Positions 18,583 to 27,990 are shown, counted from the stretch's first letter. The stretch is DNA of 64,000 bases from Chryseobacterium culicis (GCF_002979755.1 NZ_PCPP01000001.1:900665-964664); one strand, 5' to 3'. Notes: generated by a model not told the origin, from the letters alone. A program made the numbers and translations.

Positions 18583-19158
18583 TTATTTCAGATACTTTGT
18601 AATCGCCACATCAGTAGGCTTTGTAGTACTTACAAAAGAATCAATCAGTTTTCCGTTTTCGTCCACCAGAAATTTAGTGAAGTTCCAAAGGATGCTTGTA
18701 TTCTTTACTCCGTTTAATTCCTGTTCTGTTAAATATTTAAAGATAGGTGCAGTATCATCCCCTTTTACAGAAACTTTAGCAGCCATTGGGAATGTTACTC
18801 CATAGTTTTTCTGGCAGAAAGTTCCGATTTCAGTGTTGGTTCCAGGCTCCTGTCCTCCGAAGTTATTAGCAGGGAAACCTACCACTACCAGTTTGTCTTT
18901 ATATTCTTCATACACCTTTTCAAGATCTGCATACTGTGGTGTAAATCCACATTCTGAAGCAGTATTGACAATCAGGATTTTCTTCCCTTTAAAATCTGCA
19001 AAATTGATCTCTTTACCGTCAAGACTTTCTACTTTGAAGTCGTAAATTGTTTTTCCCATAAGTTCGTTGGTTTTAGCTTTTGAAATTTCACTTTTTTGAT
19101 TGGTGCAGCTTTGCAGGCATGCCATGAAAGAAAGCAGCATTAAAAAAATCTTTTTCAT
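18583..19158 (-). CDS. Glutathione peroxidase-family lipoprotein
   Basis: A 191-residue protein with a lipoprotein signal (Cys18 after CLQS), so it acts in the periplasm or at a membrane. The catalytic tetrad is visible: Cys70 in NTASECGFTP, Gln103 in GGQEPG, and Trp158-Asn159 in ILWNF. Bacterial members usually reduce peroxides with thioredoxin rather than glutathione. It lies between a LolA-like gene and an ADP-ribosylglycohydrolase, in one operon. Confidence 0.92.
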   Translation of the reverse strand: MKKIFLMLLSFMACLQSCTNQKSEISKAKTNELMGKTIYDFKVESLDGKEINFADFKGKKILIVNTASECGFTPQYADLEKVYEEYKDKLVVVGFPANNFGGQEPGTNTEIGTFCQKNYGVTFPMAAKVSVKGDDTAPIFKYLTEQELNGVKNTSILWNFTKFLVDENGKLIDSFVSTTKPTDVAITKYLK

Positions 19159-19192
19159 TTTTTATTATTTTGTACCGCGAACTGCAGTTGTA

Positions 19193-19855
19193 TTAAAACT
19201 TGAAAATATTAGCCGGAAATACTTTGTTGATGTCTATTCTGTTTAATAGCATCACATAATCTCCATCTTTTTTAGTACTGGAAGATTCTATTCTGAAAGG
19301 CATTGTAAGGCTTCCTACTTTTTTAAAATCAGAATAGACAAGCGTCTCATCTTTTTTCACTTCTTTTATCAGCATATAAGTCTTTGTATCAAAGTAATAC
19401 ATATTCTTATTGACATTCTTGGTAAGTTCCACTTTATGGCAGTAGATCTCTCCTACTTTTTCTTTTCCAAGGTATTTGGCATCAAATCCTTTATTTTCCC
19501 AGTCTATGAAGTCATTATCAAAACTTTCCGGCACATATTCAGGATACTCCTGAAGTTTATTGGCGGCATAGTTCATGGCATATCCTTTGGAACCGTCAAA
19601 ACCTTCAATAGCAGTTTCTTTTCCTCCGGTAGTAATCAATGTTTTAGTAAGATTTGGACGCTGTTGAAAAATTCTTATTGGATATTCATCTTTGATTCCC
19701 AATACCACTTTTCCCTGAAGCAATACTGAATTCAATAGTTTCCAATTGGTTAACCCTCCGGATAATTCAATGTTTTTATCTATAATTTCCTTTGCGGTCT
19801 GTCCGAATATCACATGTGAAAATATCAGTCCAAATACGAATAATAACTTCTTCAT
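19193..19855 (-). CDS. Exported LolA/LolB-fold-like protein
   Basis: A 220-residue protein with a signal peptide (1-18, ending IFGQ). It is followed by KEIIDKNIELSGG and an alternating strand pattern, with YYFDTKTYMLIKE near 145. This is the layout of the outer-membrane lipoprotein-sorting (LolA-like) beta half-barrel. It is too divergent to claim lipoprotein carriage. First gene of the operon with the peroxidase and ADP-ribosylglycohydrolase; a full promoter lies at 19874-19904. Confidence 0.72.
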   Translation of the reverse strand: MKKLLFVFGLIFSHVIFGQTAKEIIDKNIELSGGLTNWKLLNSVLLQGKVVLGIKDEYPIRIFQQRPNLTKTLITTGGKETAIEGFDGSKGYAMNYAANKLQEYPEYVPESFDNDFIDWENKGFDAKYLGKEKVGEIYCHKVELTKNVNKNMYYFDTKTYMLIKEVKKDETLVYSDFKKVGSLTMPFRIESSSTKKDGDYVMLLNRIDINKVFPANIFKF

Positions 19856-19873
19856 TAATTTTATTTATAAATT

Positions 19874-19904
19874 CAAATATAGGGGGATTTATGTAAAATT
19901 GCAA
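19874..19904 (-). promoter_or_regulatory. Promoter of the LolA-like/peroxidase/ARH operon
   Basis: On the minus strand TTG (19902-19904), 20 bases, then TATATTTG (19874-19881). The leader to the ATG at 19855 is about 15 bases. Confidence 0.8.
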
Positions 19905-19946
19905 AAAAGGCTGATGGGCAAATTTGCTCTGCTGCCTCCGATGATT

Positions 19947-20669
19947 TTAAATTAACTTTCGGGCTTTTTCCAGATCTTCAGGCGTATCAATACCTACTCC
20001 TACGAAATTGGTTTCTATCATTTTGATTTTCATTCCATATTCAAGATAGCGGATACATTCAATCTTTTCGGATATTTCCAATGGTTTCATAGCCAGTTTT
20101 GAAAACTGCAGCAATGCTTCTTTTCTGAAAGCATATACTCCAATATGTTTAAAATAACTTACATCATAAGAAACCTCTCTGTGAAAAGGAATTGCAGAAC
20201 GGCTGAAATACAAAGCGAAACCATTATTATCTGTAATAACTTTTACATTATTAGGGTTTTCAATTTCTTCTTTTTCATGCAGCTGTATTTTTAAAGAAGC
20301 TAAGGATATTTCCTGCTGATCATCATGTTTAAAAACTTCAATCAGCTGATGTAAAGGTTCCAGTTTAAGGAAAGGTTCATCTCCCTGAACATTGATCACA
20401 ATATCACAGTCAATATGCTGTACTGCTTCAGCAATACGGTCGCTTCCTGTTTCGTGCTGCCCTGTCATTACGGCTTTCCCTCCGTTTTTTACAATTTCAT
20501 CAAAAATAATTTCGGAGTCTGTTGCCACAAATACCTCATCAAACAGCCCGGTTTCCACTACATTCTGATAGGTTGTGGTGATAACGGTTTTTTCTCCTAA
20601 AATCTGCATTAATTTACCCGGAAAACGGCTTGCTTCGTAACGGGCAGGGATAACAGCGATTATTTTCAT
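19947..20669 (-). CDS. kdsB: 3-deoxy-manno-octulosonate cytidylyltransferase
   Basis: A 240-residue enzyme. [13 protein letters not shown] near the N-terminus, NVQGDEPF at about 94-101, and SRSAIPFHR around 154 are signature segments. It activates Kdo with CTP to CMP-Kdo for the LPS inner core, in the cytoplasm. The length equals the usual 240-260. It starts at ATG and is transcribed singly. Confidence 0.97.
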   Translation of the reverse strand: MKIIAVIPARYEASRFPGKLMQILGEKTVITTTYQNVVETGLFDEVFVATDSEIIFDEIVKNGGKAVMTGQHETGSDRIAEAVQHIDCDIVINVQGDEPFLKLEPLHQLIEVFKHDDQQEISLASLKIQLHEKEEIENPNNVKVITDNNGFALYFSRSAIPFHREVSYDVSYFKHIGVYAFRKEALLQFSKLAMKPLEISEKIECIRYLEYGMKIKMIETNFVGVGIDTPEDLEKARKLI

Positions 20670-20810
20670 TCAATACAATATTAAGTAATTCGTTTTAAAT
20701 CAGCAGGTTTCATTCCGGCATGTACAAAAAGCCTGAATAATTCTTTTATCTTGAGATCAAATGTAGTGAAAAGTATCTTATTTAGTATACAAAACAGAGG
20801 GTTCAGCAGT

Positions 20811-21797
20811 TTAAAAAGAGAGTTTTACTCCTACCATATTGTATTCCCATTGTCGGGATGCAATAAAGTTGAGATTATATTTCGTCTTTCCTATAGTTCC
20901 TTCTGAAGAAGTATATCTGCTTTTTGAGATTGTTTTTCCAATAAAATATCCCATTAATAAGGCTAACGGATAGTCTGATGCCCAGTGAACCTTACTTTGC
21001 ATCATTTGAAAGCATAGTGCTCCGGCTAATGTATATCCTACCGGTTTGATCCATTTGGCATCCGGATAATTATCTGCTATCACGGTGATACCAGCCATAA
21101 AGGTTGTCAGGTGACCGGATGGCATTGCATCATAATTCGAGGTATTTTTGCTGAATGCCGAAAAGCTTGGAAACGGATTCCATGCTCCTCCTTTATGTCC
21201 GTATTCTTCGGCAATAAATGGACTTTCTCTTCCTGTGATTCTTTTAAGGGTCTGGGTGAATACTCCGGAAAGAATTAAACTTTCCATCAAACCGCTGGCG
21301 GTAGCCTGTGCTCTATAATCATTTTTAATCAATCCATAGGTTCCGAAACCAATACCTAACAAAACTAATGTAGAACCATTTCCTATCAGGTAGAGGGCAG
21401 ATCCGACATCTTTTGGAATTTTAAATACTCCACCCACTTTGTTATAGTTGTTATCTTTATCCATTCCCCATTTTTCTGCCAGCTCTCTTGAATTATCAAT
21501 CAGTTTCTGATCAAACGGCAGGAGAATCACCGTAGCTGCTACTGCTCCTCCCAGATAATAAGCATGATCTTTAGCAACAAAATCTTTATTGGTATCGATA
21601 AAGTTTCTGGGTAATTTGGTTACAAAATCTAATAATTTAGGTTTGGGATAGGTTCTGACAGATCCGTCTTTTAGGGTGTAAGTTTGTACTTTTGGCAATC
21701 CGAGCTCCTTTGGAAGTTCTTTTACCTTTACGGTATCAACCTCTTGTGAGCATACCAGTATTGAAACGGGTAAGAATAGAAATTTTAATTTTTTCAT
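20811..21797 (-). CDS. PAP2-family membrane phosphatase
   Basis: A 328-residue protein with an N-terminal signal-like segment and several hydrophobic helices. The three phosphatase motifs are KRITGRESP (near 200), PSGH (near 237), and SKVHWASDYP (near 278), the last with the catalytic His and Asp. The usual Arg of the third motif is Lys here. It probably removes phosphate from a lipid or isoprenoid phosphate on the periplasmic side. It has a complete promoter. Confidence 0.87.
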   Translation of the reverse strand: MKKLKFLFLPVSILVCSQEVDTVKVKELPKELGLPKVQTYTLKDGSVRTYPKPKLLDFVTKLPRNFIDTNKDFVAKDHAYYLGGAVAATVILLPFDQKLIDNSRELAEKWGMDKDNNYNKVGGVFKIPKDVGSALYLIGNGSTLVLLGIGFGTYGLIKNDYRAQATASGLMESLILSGVFTQTLKRITGRESPFIAEEYGHKGGAWNPFPSFSAFSKNTSNYDAMPSGHLTTFMAGITVIADNYPDAKWIKPVGYTLAGALCFQMMQSKVHWASDYPLALLMGYFIGKTISKSRYTSSEGTIGKTKYNLNFIASRQWEYNMVGVKLSF

Positions 21798-21840
21798 CGT
21801 GTAATTTTCAACTTTATTATATTTAGGGGTATAAAAGCCC

Positions 21841-21870
21841 CAAAGGTAATTCCTAGTTGAGTGTAGGCAA
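21841..21870 (-). promoter_or_regulatory. Promoter of the PAP2 gene
   Basis: On the minus strand TTG (21868-21870), 19 bases, then TACCTTTG (21841-21848), a perfect consensus. A GGGG/CCCC inverted repeat lies just downstream in the leader (about 21825-21841). Confidence 0.82.
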
Positions 21871-21923
21871 AGTTATTATTTAACTTTTAATATTTATTTA
21901 ATTTTTTATCGTTGTATTTTTTA

Positions 21924-22514
21924 TCAGTTTAAATATTTAATCAAAAAAATAATTCCGTACATCCAGGAAATATACAGAAACGAGTAGCAAACTCCGAATC
22001 CAAGACTTTTGAACAAATCTCCTTTACATTTTCCTGAGTTTTTGAAAACCAATCTCAAAGCTCTGAAAAAGACCCAGTACAAACTAGCGCCCAGCAATAA
22101 TACTGCTGACCAAAAGAAAAGTCCAAAAAAATAGGACAGAAAGATGAGCAAAATGGAAATTACAATCCATAACAGAATGGAAAGAATAATGCCTCCTATA
22201 CTATCTCCTACCGCTGGTGGATCAAAATCAAAACCATTAATTTTCGGGGTTTTATCAGCATACCTTTGTACCCGTTCTTTGTTTAAAATATTTCCAACAT
22301 TATCTTTTAATTTCCAGCCATAATACAGACCTATGCTTATAAAAAGAAAAAATCCTCCTGCTAAAATAGAGGTTGACAAAATAGAATTTTGAAATAATGA
22401 GCGGTGATCAGCTTTTCCTGAAAGCCAAACACTCAGAATCACCAGTGTTATAATTACCAGTGTTGATAAAAACACATATTTTGTTTCAAGAAAAGATTTC
22501 CGTGGAAGCTTCAT
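21924..22514 (-). CDS. Hypothetical integral membrane protein
   Basis: A 196-residue protein with about four to five hydrophobic helices: two near 15-65, then two or three from 105 to the end. They are separated by a charged loop containing KINGFDFDPPAVGDSIGG. No family is recognised. It is a lone gene between the PAP2 gene and an inverted repeat that follows the aminotransferase gene. Confidence 0.65.
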   Translation of the reverse strand: MKLPRKSFLETKYVFLSTLVIITLVILSVWLSGKADHRSLFQNSILSTSILAGGFFLFISIGLYYGWKLKDNVGNILNKERVQRYADKTPKINGFDFDPPAVGDSIGGIILSILLWIVISILLIFLSYFFGLFFWSAVLLLGASLYWVFFRALRLVFKNSGKCKGDLFKSLGFGVCYSFLYISWMYGIIFLIKYLN

Positions 22515-22537
22515 GGTTTTATATTATATATGAAAAT

Positions 22538-22613
22538 GCTTCGACTCCGCTCAGCGTGACACAGTTAATACTATTGTTTATTTTAACGATGCCATGCCGG
22601 ACAGAGTCGAAGC
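22538..22613. repeat. Inverted repeat of REP type
   Basis: GCTTCGACTC (22538-22547) and GAGTCGAAGC (22604-22613) form a perfect 10-bp stem around a partly self-complementary 56-base interior. It lies between the aminotransferase and the membrane protein gene, both on the minus strand. It may end transcription or be a dispersed chromosomal repeat; no second copy is in the window. Confidence 0.7.
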
Positions 22614-22632
22614 CTATATTTTTATTTAAAGA

Positions 22633-23886
22633 TTACTTTAAATTATTCAAAGCACTTTCCAGTTTTGGAAGCATTACTTTGATTTCATCTACTGCTAACC
22701 CTCCTACAGAAGCACGGAACCAAGGTTCTGATTTTTCTTCTCCGAAGGCTGAGAATGGTACTAGGGCCACTCCTGCGTCATTAATCAGGTAGAATACAAG
22801 GTCTGAAGAGTTCTCAATAACAGCACCGTCTGGTTTTGTTTTTCCGATATAGTCTAATTTAATGGTAAGATAAAGTGCTCCCATTGGTTCAATACTGTCT
22901 ACAGCAAGCCCTTTTGCTTTTAAATCCTGAACTCCGTTGTGAAGAACTTTTAAGCTCTCTTCAAGTTTAGCTTTAAAATCATCAACGAAAACATCTACAT
23001 TCTCTGGATTTTCATAGAATTTAGCAGTTGCTTCCTGCTCTGGTTTTGGTGCCCATGCTCCAACGTGGGTAAGAAGCGCCTTCATTTTATCAAGAATATG
23101 AGCCGGACCGAATCCCCATCCAACACGTACTCCTGTTGCAGCAAGGCATTTTGAAATACCATCGATATAAATTGTATAGTCTTTCAATTCAGGGAAAAGA
23201 GAAACCGGATCTACGTGCTCAGCACCGAAAGTAAGGTTAGAATAGATCTGATCATACATCAGGTACAACGGTTTTTCGTCTGCTCCTCTTTTTTTATTTT
23301 CAGCGATTACCAATTCACAGATTTCTGAAAGCTGCTCTTTTGTAAACATTGTTCCTGTAGGATTCAATGGTGAACAAAGTGCCAATAATACTGCTCCATC
23401 CAAATGAGGTCTTAAATCATCTGCGGTAGGAAGGAAATTGGTTTCAGGTTTTGTTTTTACTTCTACAGCGTTGGCTGAAGTAAGGTAAGCATAGTGGTTA
23501 TTATTCCATGATGGTGTAGGGTAAACTACTTTATCTCCTTCGTCTACGATGGTTTTGTATACGGCATAGATCAAAGGTCTTGATCCTGCTGTGATCAAAA
23601 TATCCTCTGGAGAATAATCAAGATTCCATCTTTTTTTAAGGTCTTTGGAAACTTCTTTTCTTAAAGATAAAAGTCCATTTGCAGGCGGATAGTTTGTCAG
23701 GTTATTCTGATATGCTTTCTGAATCTCTTCCTTCAGCAATGCCGGAATAGGATAGATATTAGAATTCAGATCACCAATAGTAAGATTGGCAATTTCCGCT
23801 CCTTTTGCTTTTAGATCATTTACTTCGTTACCAATTTTTACAATTTCAGAACCGATCAGGTTCGCTGCTAATTTTGAAACTTTCAC
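22633..23886 (-). CDS. Class I/II PLP-dependent aminotransferase
   Basis: A 417-residue fold-type I aminotransferase. TIGDLNSN near 37, SPLNPTGT near 172, YDQIYSN near 210 and the Schiff-base lysine in DGISKCLAATG (about 241) all fit the aspartate aminotransferase superfamily. GVRVGWG follows. The start is GTG at 23886; no ATG is available upstream in frame. It is the third gene of an operon with a phospho-sugar mutase and a lipoprotein. The substrate is not determinable. Confidence 0.92.
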   Translation of the reverse strand: MKVSKLAANLIGSEIVKIGNEVNDLKAKGAEIANLTIGDLNSNIYPIPALLKEEIQKAYQNNLTNYPPANGLLSLRKEVSKDLKKRWNLDYSPEDILITAGSRPLIYAVYKTIVDEGDKVVYPTPSWNNNHYAYLTSANAVEVKTKPETNFLPTADDLRPHLDGAVLLALCSPLNPTGTMFTKEQLSEICELVIAENKKRGADEKPLYLMYDQIYSNLTFGAEHVDPVSLFPELKDYTIYIDGISKCLAATGVRVGWGFGPAHILDKMKALLTHVGAWAPKPEQEATAKFYENPENVDVFVDDFKAKLEESLKVLHNGVQDLKAKGLAVDSIEPMGALYLTIKLDYIGKTKPDGAVIENSSDLVFYLINDAGVALVPFSAFGEEKSEPWFRASVGGLAVDEIKVMLPKLESALNNLK

Positions 23887-23908
23887 TTTTTCTTATTTTA
23901 AATTTATA

Positions 23909-24820
23909 TTATCGTTCTCCATTGATCTTCTCATCTATCTGATCTACGGGCGTTTGCGCATCAAAAAGAAGGATTATTTCTTTTGCTTTTTTTGCCGTAT
24001 TGGAATTCGGATATTTTTTGATAATCCTGTTGAATTCCGCTCTGTTTTCATCGTTTAGTTTTCCTGTTCCTTTGTCATGATCTCTTTCATAAGTAGGAGT
24101 ATTATCCATTCCTAAAAAATAATCAGACAGATAGTATTGATAATCCCGTTTTACCGTCTTTATCAGCTTGCTGTCAGGATATTTGTTCATAAAATTTTCC
24201 CAGAACATCAGTCTGTCGCCCAATTGTTCCCAGGTAATCATCAATCCTGCATCTGCTGCATAATTGGTTTCACTTTCTTTGTCAGTTTGTAAAATATAGG
24301 CCTCGTAATCCGGAGTCACTTTATTCTTAAAAAGAGAAGAATAGTATCCGGGAACAGTCCATATTTCGGTTATTCCTTCTCCTACTTCCCTGAATTCAAG
24401 ATTTGCTTTCTTGAGTTCTGAGGCTATTTTTTTAACGTTATCCGGAAGATTATACTGATCCTTATCGTAGTTATAATAATTCACGTATTTATCTAAAACA
24501 TCAGTATGCAGCCCCATCAGACATTCTGTATACTTTCCTCTTATTTTTAAATAATCTTCGTATACTTTGTCGTTCTGTTCCGGACTGTTTCCAGCCATTT
24601 CTTTTTCGATTTTTGTCCGGTACCATTGAAGGGATGTGATGTAATCCTCGGTTTTATAAGAGGGAGAACATGCTGTATCTATCGGTTTGTACTGATCTTC
24701 TTTGGTTCCTGTTACCGCAATCGAATCATTTTCCGGCTTTGTATCCGAAACTGCAGTTTCCTTTTTACAGGAAACTACGGCTGCAGACAGTAAGCAAACT
24801 GCTATTATTTTTTTGATCAT
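23909..24820 (-). CDS. Hypothetical lipoprotein
   Basis: A 303-residue protein with a lipoprotein signal (lipobox VVSC, Cys18) and a helical, charged mature part. Two KYPxS-type segments, NKYPDSKLIK and KKYPNSNTAK, sit about 65 residues apart near the C-terminus. They resemble the YPxS turns of TPR-like repeats. There is no named family. It is located between the mutase and the aminotransferase with gaps of 16 and 22 bp. Confidence 0.72.
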   Translation of the reverse strand: MIKKIIAVCLLSAAVVSCKKETAVSDTKPENDSIAVTGTKEDQYKPIDTACSPSYKTEDYITSLQWYRTKIEKEMAGNSPEQNDKVYEDYLKIRGKYTECLMGLHTDVLDKYVNYYNYDKDQYNLPDNVKKIASELKKANLEFREVGEGITEIWTVPGYYSSLFKNKVTPDYEAYILQTDKESETNYAADAGLMITWEQLGDRLMFWENFMNKYPDSKLIKTVKRDYQYYLSDYFLGMDNTPTYERDHDKGTGKLNDENRAEFNRIIKKYPNSNTAKKAKEIILLFDAQTPVDQIDEKINGER

Positions 24821-24836
24821 CAGTCGTTTCAGAGAA

Positions 24837-26552
24837 TTAATCCAGATTCAAATCTGATTTAACGGCTCCAATTTTAGCTTCCAATGATTGTAATTTGTCT
24901 CTGAAATCTGCTTCTGAAGTAATGGAATCTTTCACTGAAACATAGAACTTGATTTTTGGTTCTGTTCCTGAAGGTCTTACGCATACTTTTGTTCCATCCT
25001 GTGTGTAATAGATCAATACGTTAGACTTTGGAATATCATTCATTACTTTTTTCTCATTGGTAGAAATGGTAAGGCTTGTCTGCTCTTTAAAGTCCTTAAC
25101 TTCTTCCACTAGTGAACCTGCCAGTTCTTTGGGAGGGTTTTCACGGAAGTTTTTCATCATATTCTGAATCTCTTCAGCACCTTCTTTCCCTTTTCTTACA
25201 ATGTTGATCAATCCTTCATAATACATTCCAAGATCTTCATAAATCTCGATCATGTACTGATACATTGTTTTTCCATTCGCTTTACACCATGCAGCAATTT
25301 CGCAGGCTACAAGAATACTTCCACAAGAGTCTTTGTCACGAACGAAGTCTCCGGTCATAAATCCGAAACTTTCTTCACCACCACATACAAATTTCTGTGT
25401 TCCTTCTGCTTCACGGATCATTTTTCCGATCCATTTGAATCCGGTAAGACCTACTTTGCATTCTACTCCAAACTTCTGTGCAATATCAAAGAAGATATCT
25501 GAAGTTACGATCGTAGAACCAATAAATTCTTTTCCGGTAATTCTTCCCTGCTTTCTCCATTCATTCAGGATGTAGTAAGTAAGGATTGTATTGGTTTGGT
25601 TACCGTTTAGTAATTGCATTTCACCCTCAAGGTTTCTTACTGCAATACCTAATCTATCCCCATCCGGATCTGTTCCGATAACGATATCCGCATTGGTAAT
25701 TCTTGCCAGATCCATTGCCATTTCCAATGCAGCAGGTTCTTCCGGGTTTGGAGAATCTACGGTAGGGAAATTTCCGCTTGGGATCATCTGTTCTCTTACA
25801 AGATCTATTTTTTTGAATCCTGCTTTTTCTAACGCTTTAGGAATCGTAGTATAGGTAGTTCCGTGGATAGAGGTGAAAACTATATTTAAATTTTCTTTTC
25901 CAACATTCTGATAAGTAGAGTTTTCAATACATGCATCGATATATACATCATCTTGCTCCTCTCCGATCCACTCGATCAGATCATCATTTCCGTTGAATTT
26001 AATTTCTTCGAATTTTACAGAATATACTTCGTTGATAATTGCTTCATCGTTCGGTGGAACAATCTGTGCTCCGTCATTCCAGTATACTTTATAACCGTTG
26101 TATTCCGGCGGGTTGTGAGAAGCTGTCAGTACAATTCCTCCGTTACATTTTTTATCACGAACGGTGAAAGACAATTCCGGAGTGGGTCTGTGATCTTTGA
26201 AAAGCAATACTTTAATTCCGTTTGCCGTTAAAACATCTGCTACCAGTTTTCCGAATTCTTTTGAGTTATGACGAACATCATAAGCGATGGCCACTTTAAT
26301 TTCTTCTCCTTTGAACTGCTGCAACATATAATTTGCCAGTCCCTGAGTAGCCTGCCCTAATGTGTATTTATTCAAGCGGTTGGTTCCTACTCCCATTATC
26401 CCACGCATTCCTCCGGTTCCGAATTCCAGTTCTCTGTAGAAAGAATCTTCCAGATCAGGGGAATTGCTGTCGATTAATGCCTGTACAGCATCTCTCGTTT
26501 CTTTATCGAAGGTATCACTTAACCAAAGTTTCGCTTTTTCTAGTGTATTCAT
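24837..26552 (-). CDS. Phospho-sugar mutase (phosphoglucomutase/phosphomannomutase family)
   Basis: A 571-residue alpha-D-phosphohexomutase of the PGM2-like long form. TASHNPPEYNG near 143 has the catalytic phosphoserine. DPDGDR near 293 binds Mg. GGEESFGF near 390 is the sugar-binding loop, and RPSGTEPK near 525 binds phosphate. It interconverts hexose 1- and 6-phosphates, or pentose phosphates in some PGM2-like members. It is first in the operon. Confidence 0.93.
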   Translation of the reverse strand: MNTLEKAKLWLSDTFDKETRDAVQALIDSNSPDLEDSFYRELEFGTGGMRGIMGVGTNRLNKYTLGQATQGLANYMLQQFKGEEIKVAIAYDVRHNSKEFGKLVADVLTANGIKVLLFKDHRPTPELSFTVRDKKCNGGIVLTASHNPPEYNGYKVYWNDGAQIVPPNDEAIINEVYSVKFEEIKFNGNDDLIEWIGEEQDDVYIDACIENSTYQNVGKENLNIVFTSIHGTTYTTIPKALEKAGFKKIDLVREQMIPSGNFPTVDSPNPEEPAALEMAMDLARITNADIVIGTDPDGDRLGIAVRNLEGEMQLLNGNQTNTILTYYILNEWRKQGRITGKEFIGSTIVTSDIFFDIAQKFGVECKVGLTGFKWIGKMIREAEGTQKFVCGGEESFGFMTGDFVRDKDSCGSILVACEIAAWCKANGKTMYQYMIEIYEDLGMYYEGLINIVRKGKEGAEEIQNMMKNFRENPPKELAGSLVEEVKDFKEQTSLTISTNEKKVMNDIPKSNVLIYYTQDGTKVCVRPSGTEPKIKFYVSVKDSITSEADFRDKLQSLEAKIGAVKSDLNLD

Positions 26553-26574
26553 AATTTATGTGTAAGTTTTGTAA

Positions 26575-26730
26575 GCTGGAAGAAGGAAGCTGGAGGCTGG
26601 AAGTTATATCCTGCCTAGCTTCAAAATTCCTGCTTTGTTTTATTTATTTTATTTTTATGTTTAAAACTTGGAAGAAAATGTTCAATCTGGAAAACAAGAA
26701 GTATGAAAAACTAACATTACTTCCAGCTTC
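26575..26730. repeat. Direct repeat A flanking the four-helix-bundle gene
   Basis: About 156 bp, matched by 27116-27265 in the same orientation. In the first 63 aligned bases I count 57 identities, and the last 45 are almost identical. The ends are purine-rich GGAAGCTGGAGG on the left and the complementary CTTCCAGCTTC on the right, so each copy is also terminally inverted. It begins 23 bases past the start of the mutase gene and ends 16 bases from the enclosed gene's stop. Confidence 0.88.
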
Positions 26731-26746
26731 TCTCTCTCAACCCAAT

Positions 26747-27103
26747 CTATTCTTTTATCTGATTTCTAAAAGCAACAATCTGGTTCATCAAATTATAGCT
26801 TTCATTATATAGTTTACTAAATTCTTCTTCTGTAATATATTCTCTATTTTTTGCTTTATATAAACAGGTGACTGTTTCTGCCAAAGACCGAATTGAATAT
26901 CCTAAAAACTTTTTAAACTCTAATTTTGACTGCAAAATACTTCCCTCAGAAATATTTAATGCAATCGAATCGGATGCTCTTCTTATTTGTGAAGTTAAAT
27001 TAAACATTTCATCCTTTGGAAATTTTTGAGATAATTTAAAAATAAGCTCTCCGAAATCCATAGATTTTTGCCAAATTATTAACTTTTCAAATTTAAAGCT
27101 CAT
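26747..27103 (-). CDS. Four-helix-bundle protein (23S rRNA intervening-sequence family)
   Basis: A 118-residue protein. LIIWQKSMDFGELIFKLSQKF, then SQIRRASDSIALNISEG and the C-terminal NLMNQIVAFRNQIK, are hallmarks of the iv23S/four-helix-bundle family (related to Avd of diversity-generating retroelements). The biochemical role is unknown, and related proteins are basic and may bind nucleic acid. It is the only gene inside a pair of direct repeats that come within 16 and 12 bp of its ends, suggesting it moves or was inserted as a unit. Any promoter must lie within repeat B. Confidence 0.92.
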   Translation of the reverse strand: MSFKFEKLIIWQKSMDFGELIFKLSQKFPKDEMFNLTSQIRRASDSIALNISEGSILQSKLEFKKFLGYSIRSLAETVTCLYKAKNREYITEEEFSKLYNESYNLMNQIVAFRNQIKE

Positions 27104-27115
27104 ATTTCTTTCTAG

Positions 27116-27265
27116 GCTAGAAGAAGGAAGCTGGAGGCTATAAGTTATATTGTGCCTGGCTTCAAAATTCCTGCTTTGTTTTTATTTTTTATGTTTTAAA
27201 GATGGGAAGCAAATTTCTAATCTGGAAAACAAGAAGTATGAAAAACTAACATTACTCCCAGCTTC
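27116..27265. repeat. Direct repeat B flanking the four-helix-bundle gene
   Basis: About 150 bp, the partner of 26575-26730. It starts 12 bases upstream of the enclosed gene's ATG and ends 23 bases before the stop codon of the next gene. The length differs from copy A by about six bases, within an A/T run. Confidence 0.88.
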
Positions 27266-27288
27266 CAGCCTCCCACTTCCATCCCAAA

Positions 27289-27990
27289 TTACTCTAATTT
27301 CTTATTCTCGACTTTCGTCGTTTTATCAATTTTAAACGCTCTGATTGGGTCATTATAATAGATAAATTTTGCCGTATTCTGAATATGTCCTTTCAACGAA
27401 TCTTTTACATTCACTTCTGCATAATTTCCGTTTTTAGAATCGATATTCAGGTTGGTAATTTTCCAGTAAGGAGCAATCAAACTTGCTGTATCTGAGATTT
27501 TTATAACAGCTTCTTTAGACAACCCCAGAAAATTAGCACGGCTTCTGTTATGCATTTCCACCTCTGCTCTTCTGGTGTTTACAGATCCCATGAAGCTTGC
27601 GTTATTTTTCATATTAAGTCTGAAATTGTCAGTTTTGATTTCACTTGAAATATTCACTTCAACAGAATCAGAAATAGCCACTTTTTCCAGATTATATTTC
27701 GAATAAATGGTCACATTATAGAAATCCACTCCCTTTGTTCCTCTTTTTTCTTTGATGAAAAGTGTTTTATCTTTTACATCCACATCCAGATTACTGGCTA
27801 CATTTGGATAGGTCTCTATTTCTACAAAATTTTTCGGGCCTTTGGCATAAAATACACGGAATTTCCCTTCCAGATCAAGGTTTACGAATTCCGATACATC
27901 CACATCTTTCTTTTCAATATTTCCTTTTGGAGAAACTTTTCCACAGGAAACTACTGCCATCAGCATCAATGTGTATACAACTTTTTTCAT
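27289..27990 (-). CDS. GIN-domain (DUF2807) lipoprotein
   Basis: A 233-residue protein with lipobox VVSC (Cys16). The mature part is a beta-helical GIN domain (PF10988, putative auto-transporter adhesin head). It opens VSEFVNLDLEGKFRVFYAKG, followed by repeated short strands including NVTIYSKYNLEKVAISDS. Such proteins are common surface or periplasmic lipoproteins of Bacteroidota, and their function is unproven. Its 3' end lies 23 bp from repeat B. Confidence 0.85.
   Translation of the reverse strand: MKKVVYTLMLMAVVSCGKVSPKGNIEKKDVDVSEFVNLDLEGKFRVFYAKGPKNFVEIETYPNVASNLDVDVKDKTLFIKEKRGTKGVDFYNVTIYSKYNLEKVAISDSVEVNISSEIKTDNFRLNMKNNASFMGSVNTRRAEVEMHNRSRANFLGLSKEAVIKISDTASLIAPYWKITNLNIDSKNGNYAEVNVKDSLKGHIQNTAKFIYYNDPIRAFKIDKTTKVENKKLE

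Noticed and set aside
22538..22613. Ordinary intrinsic terminator
   Set aside because: The stem arms are 56 bases apart and no T-run follows on either strand, so it is listed as an inverted repeat instead.
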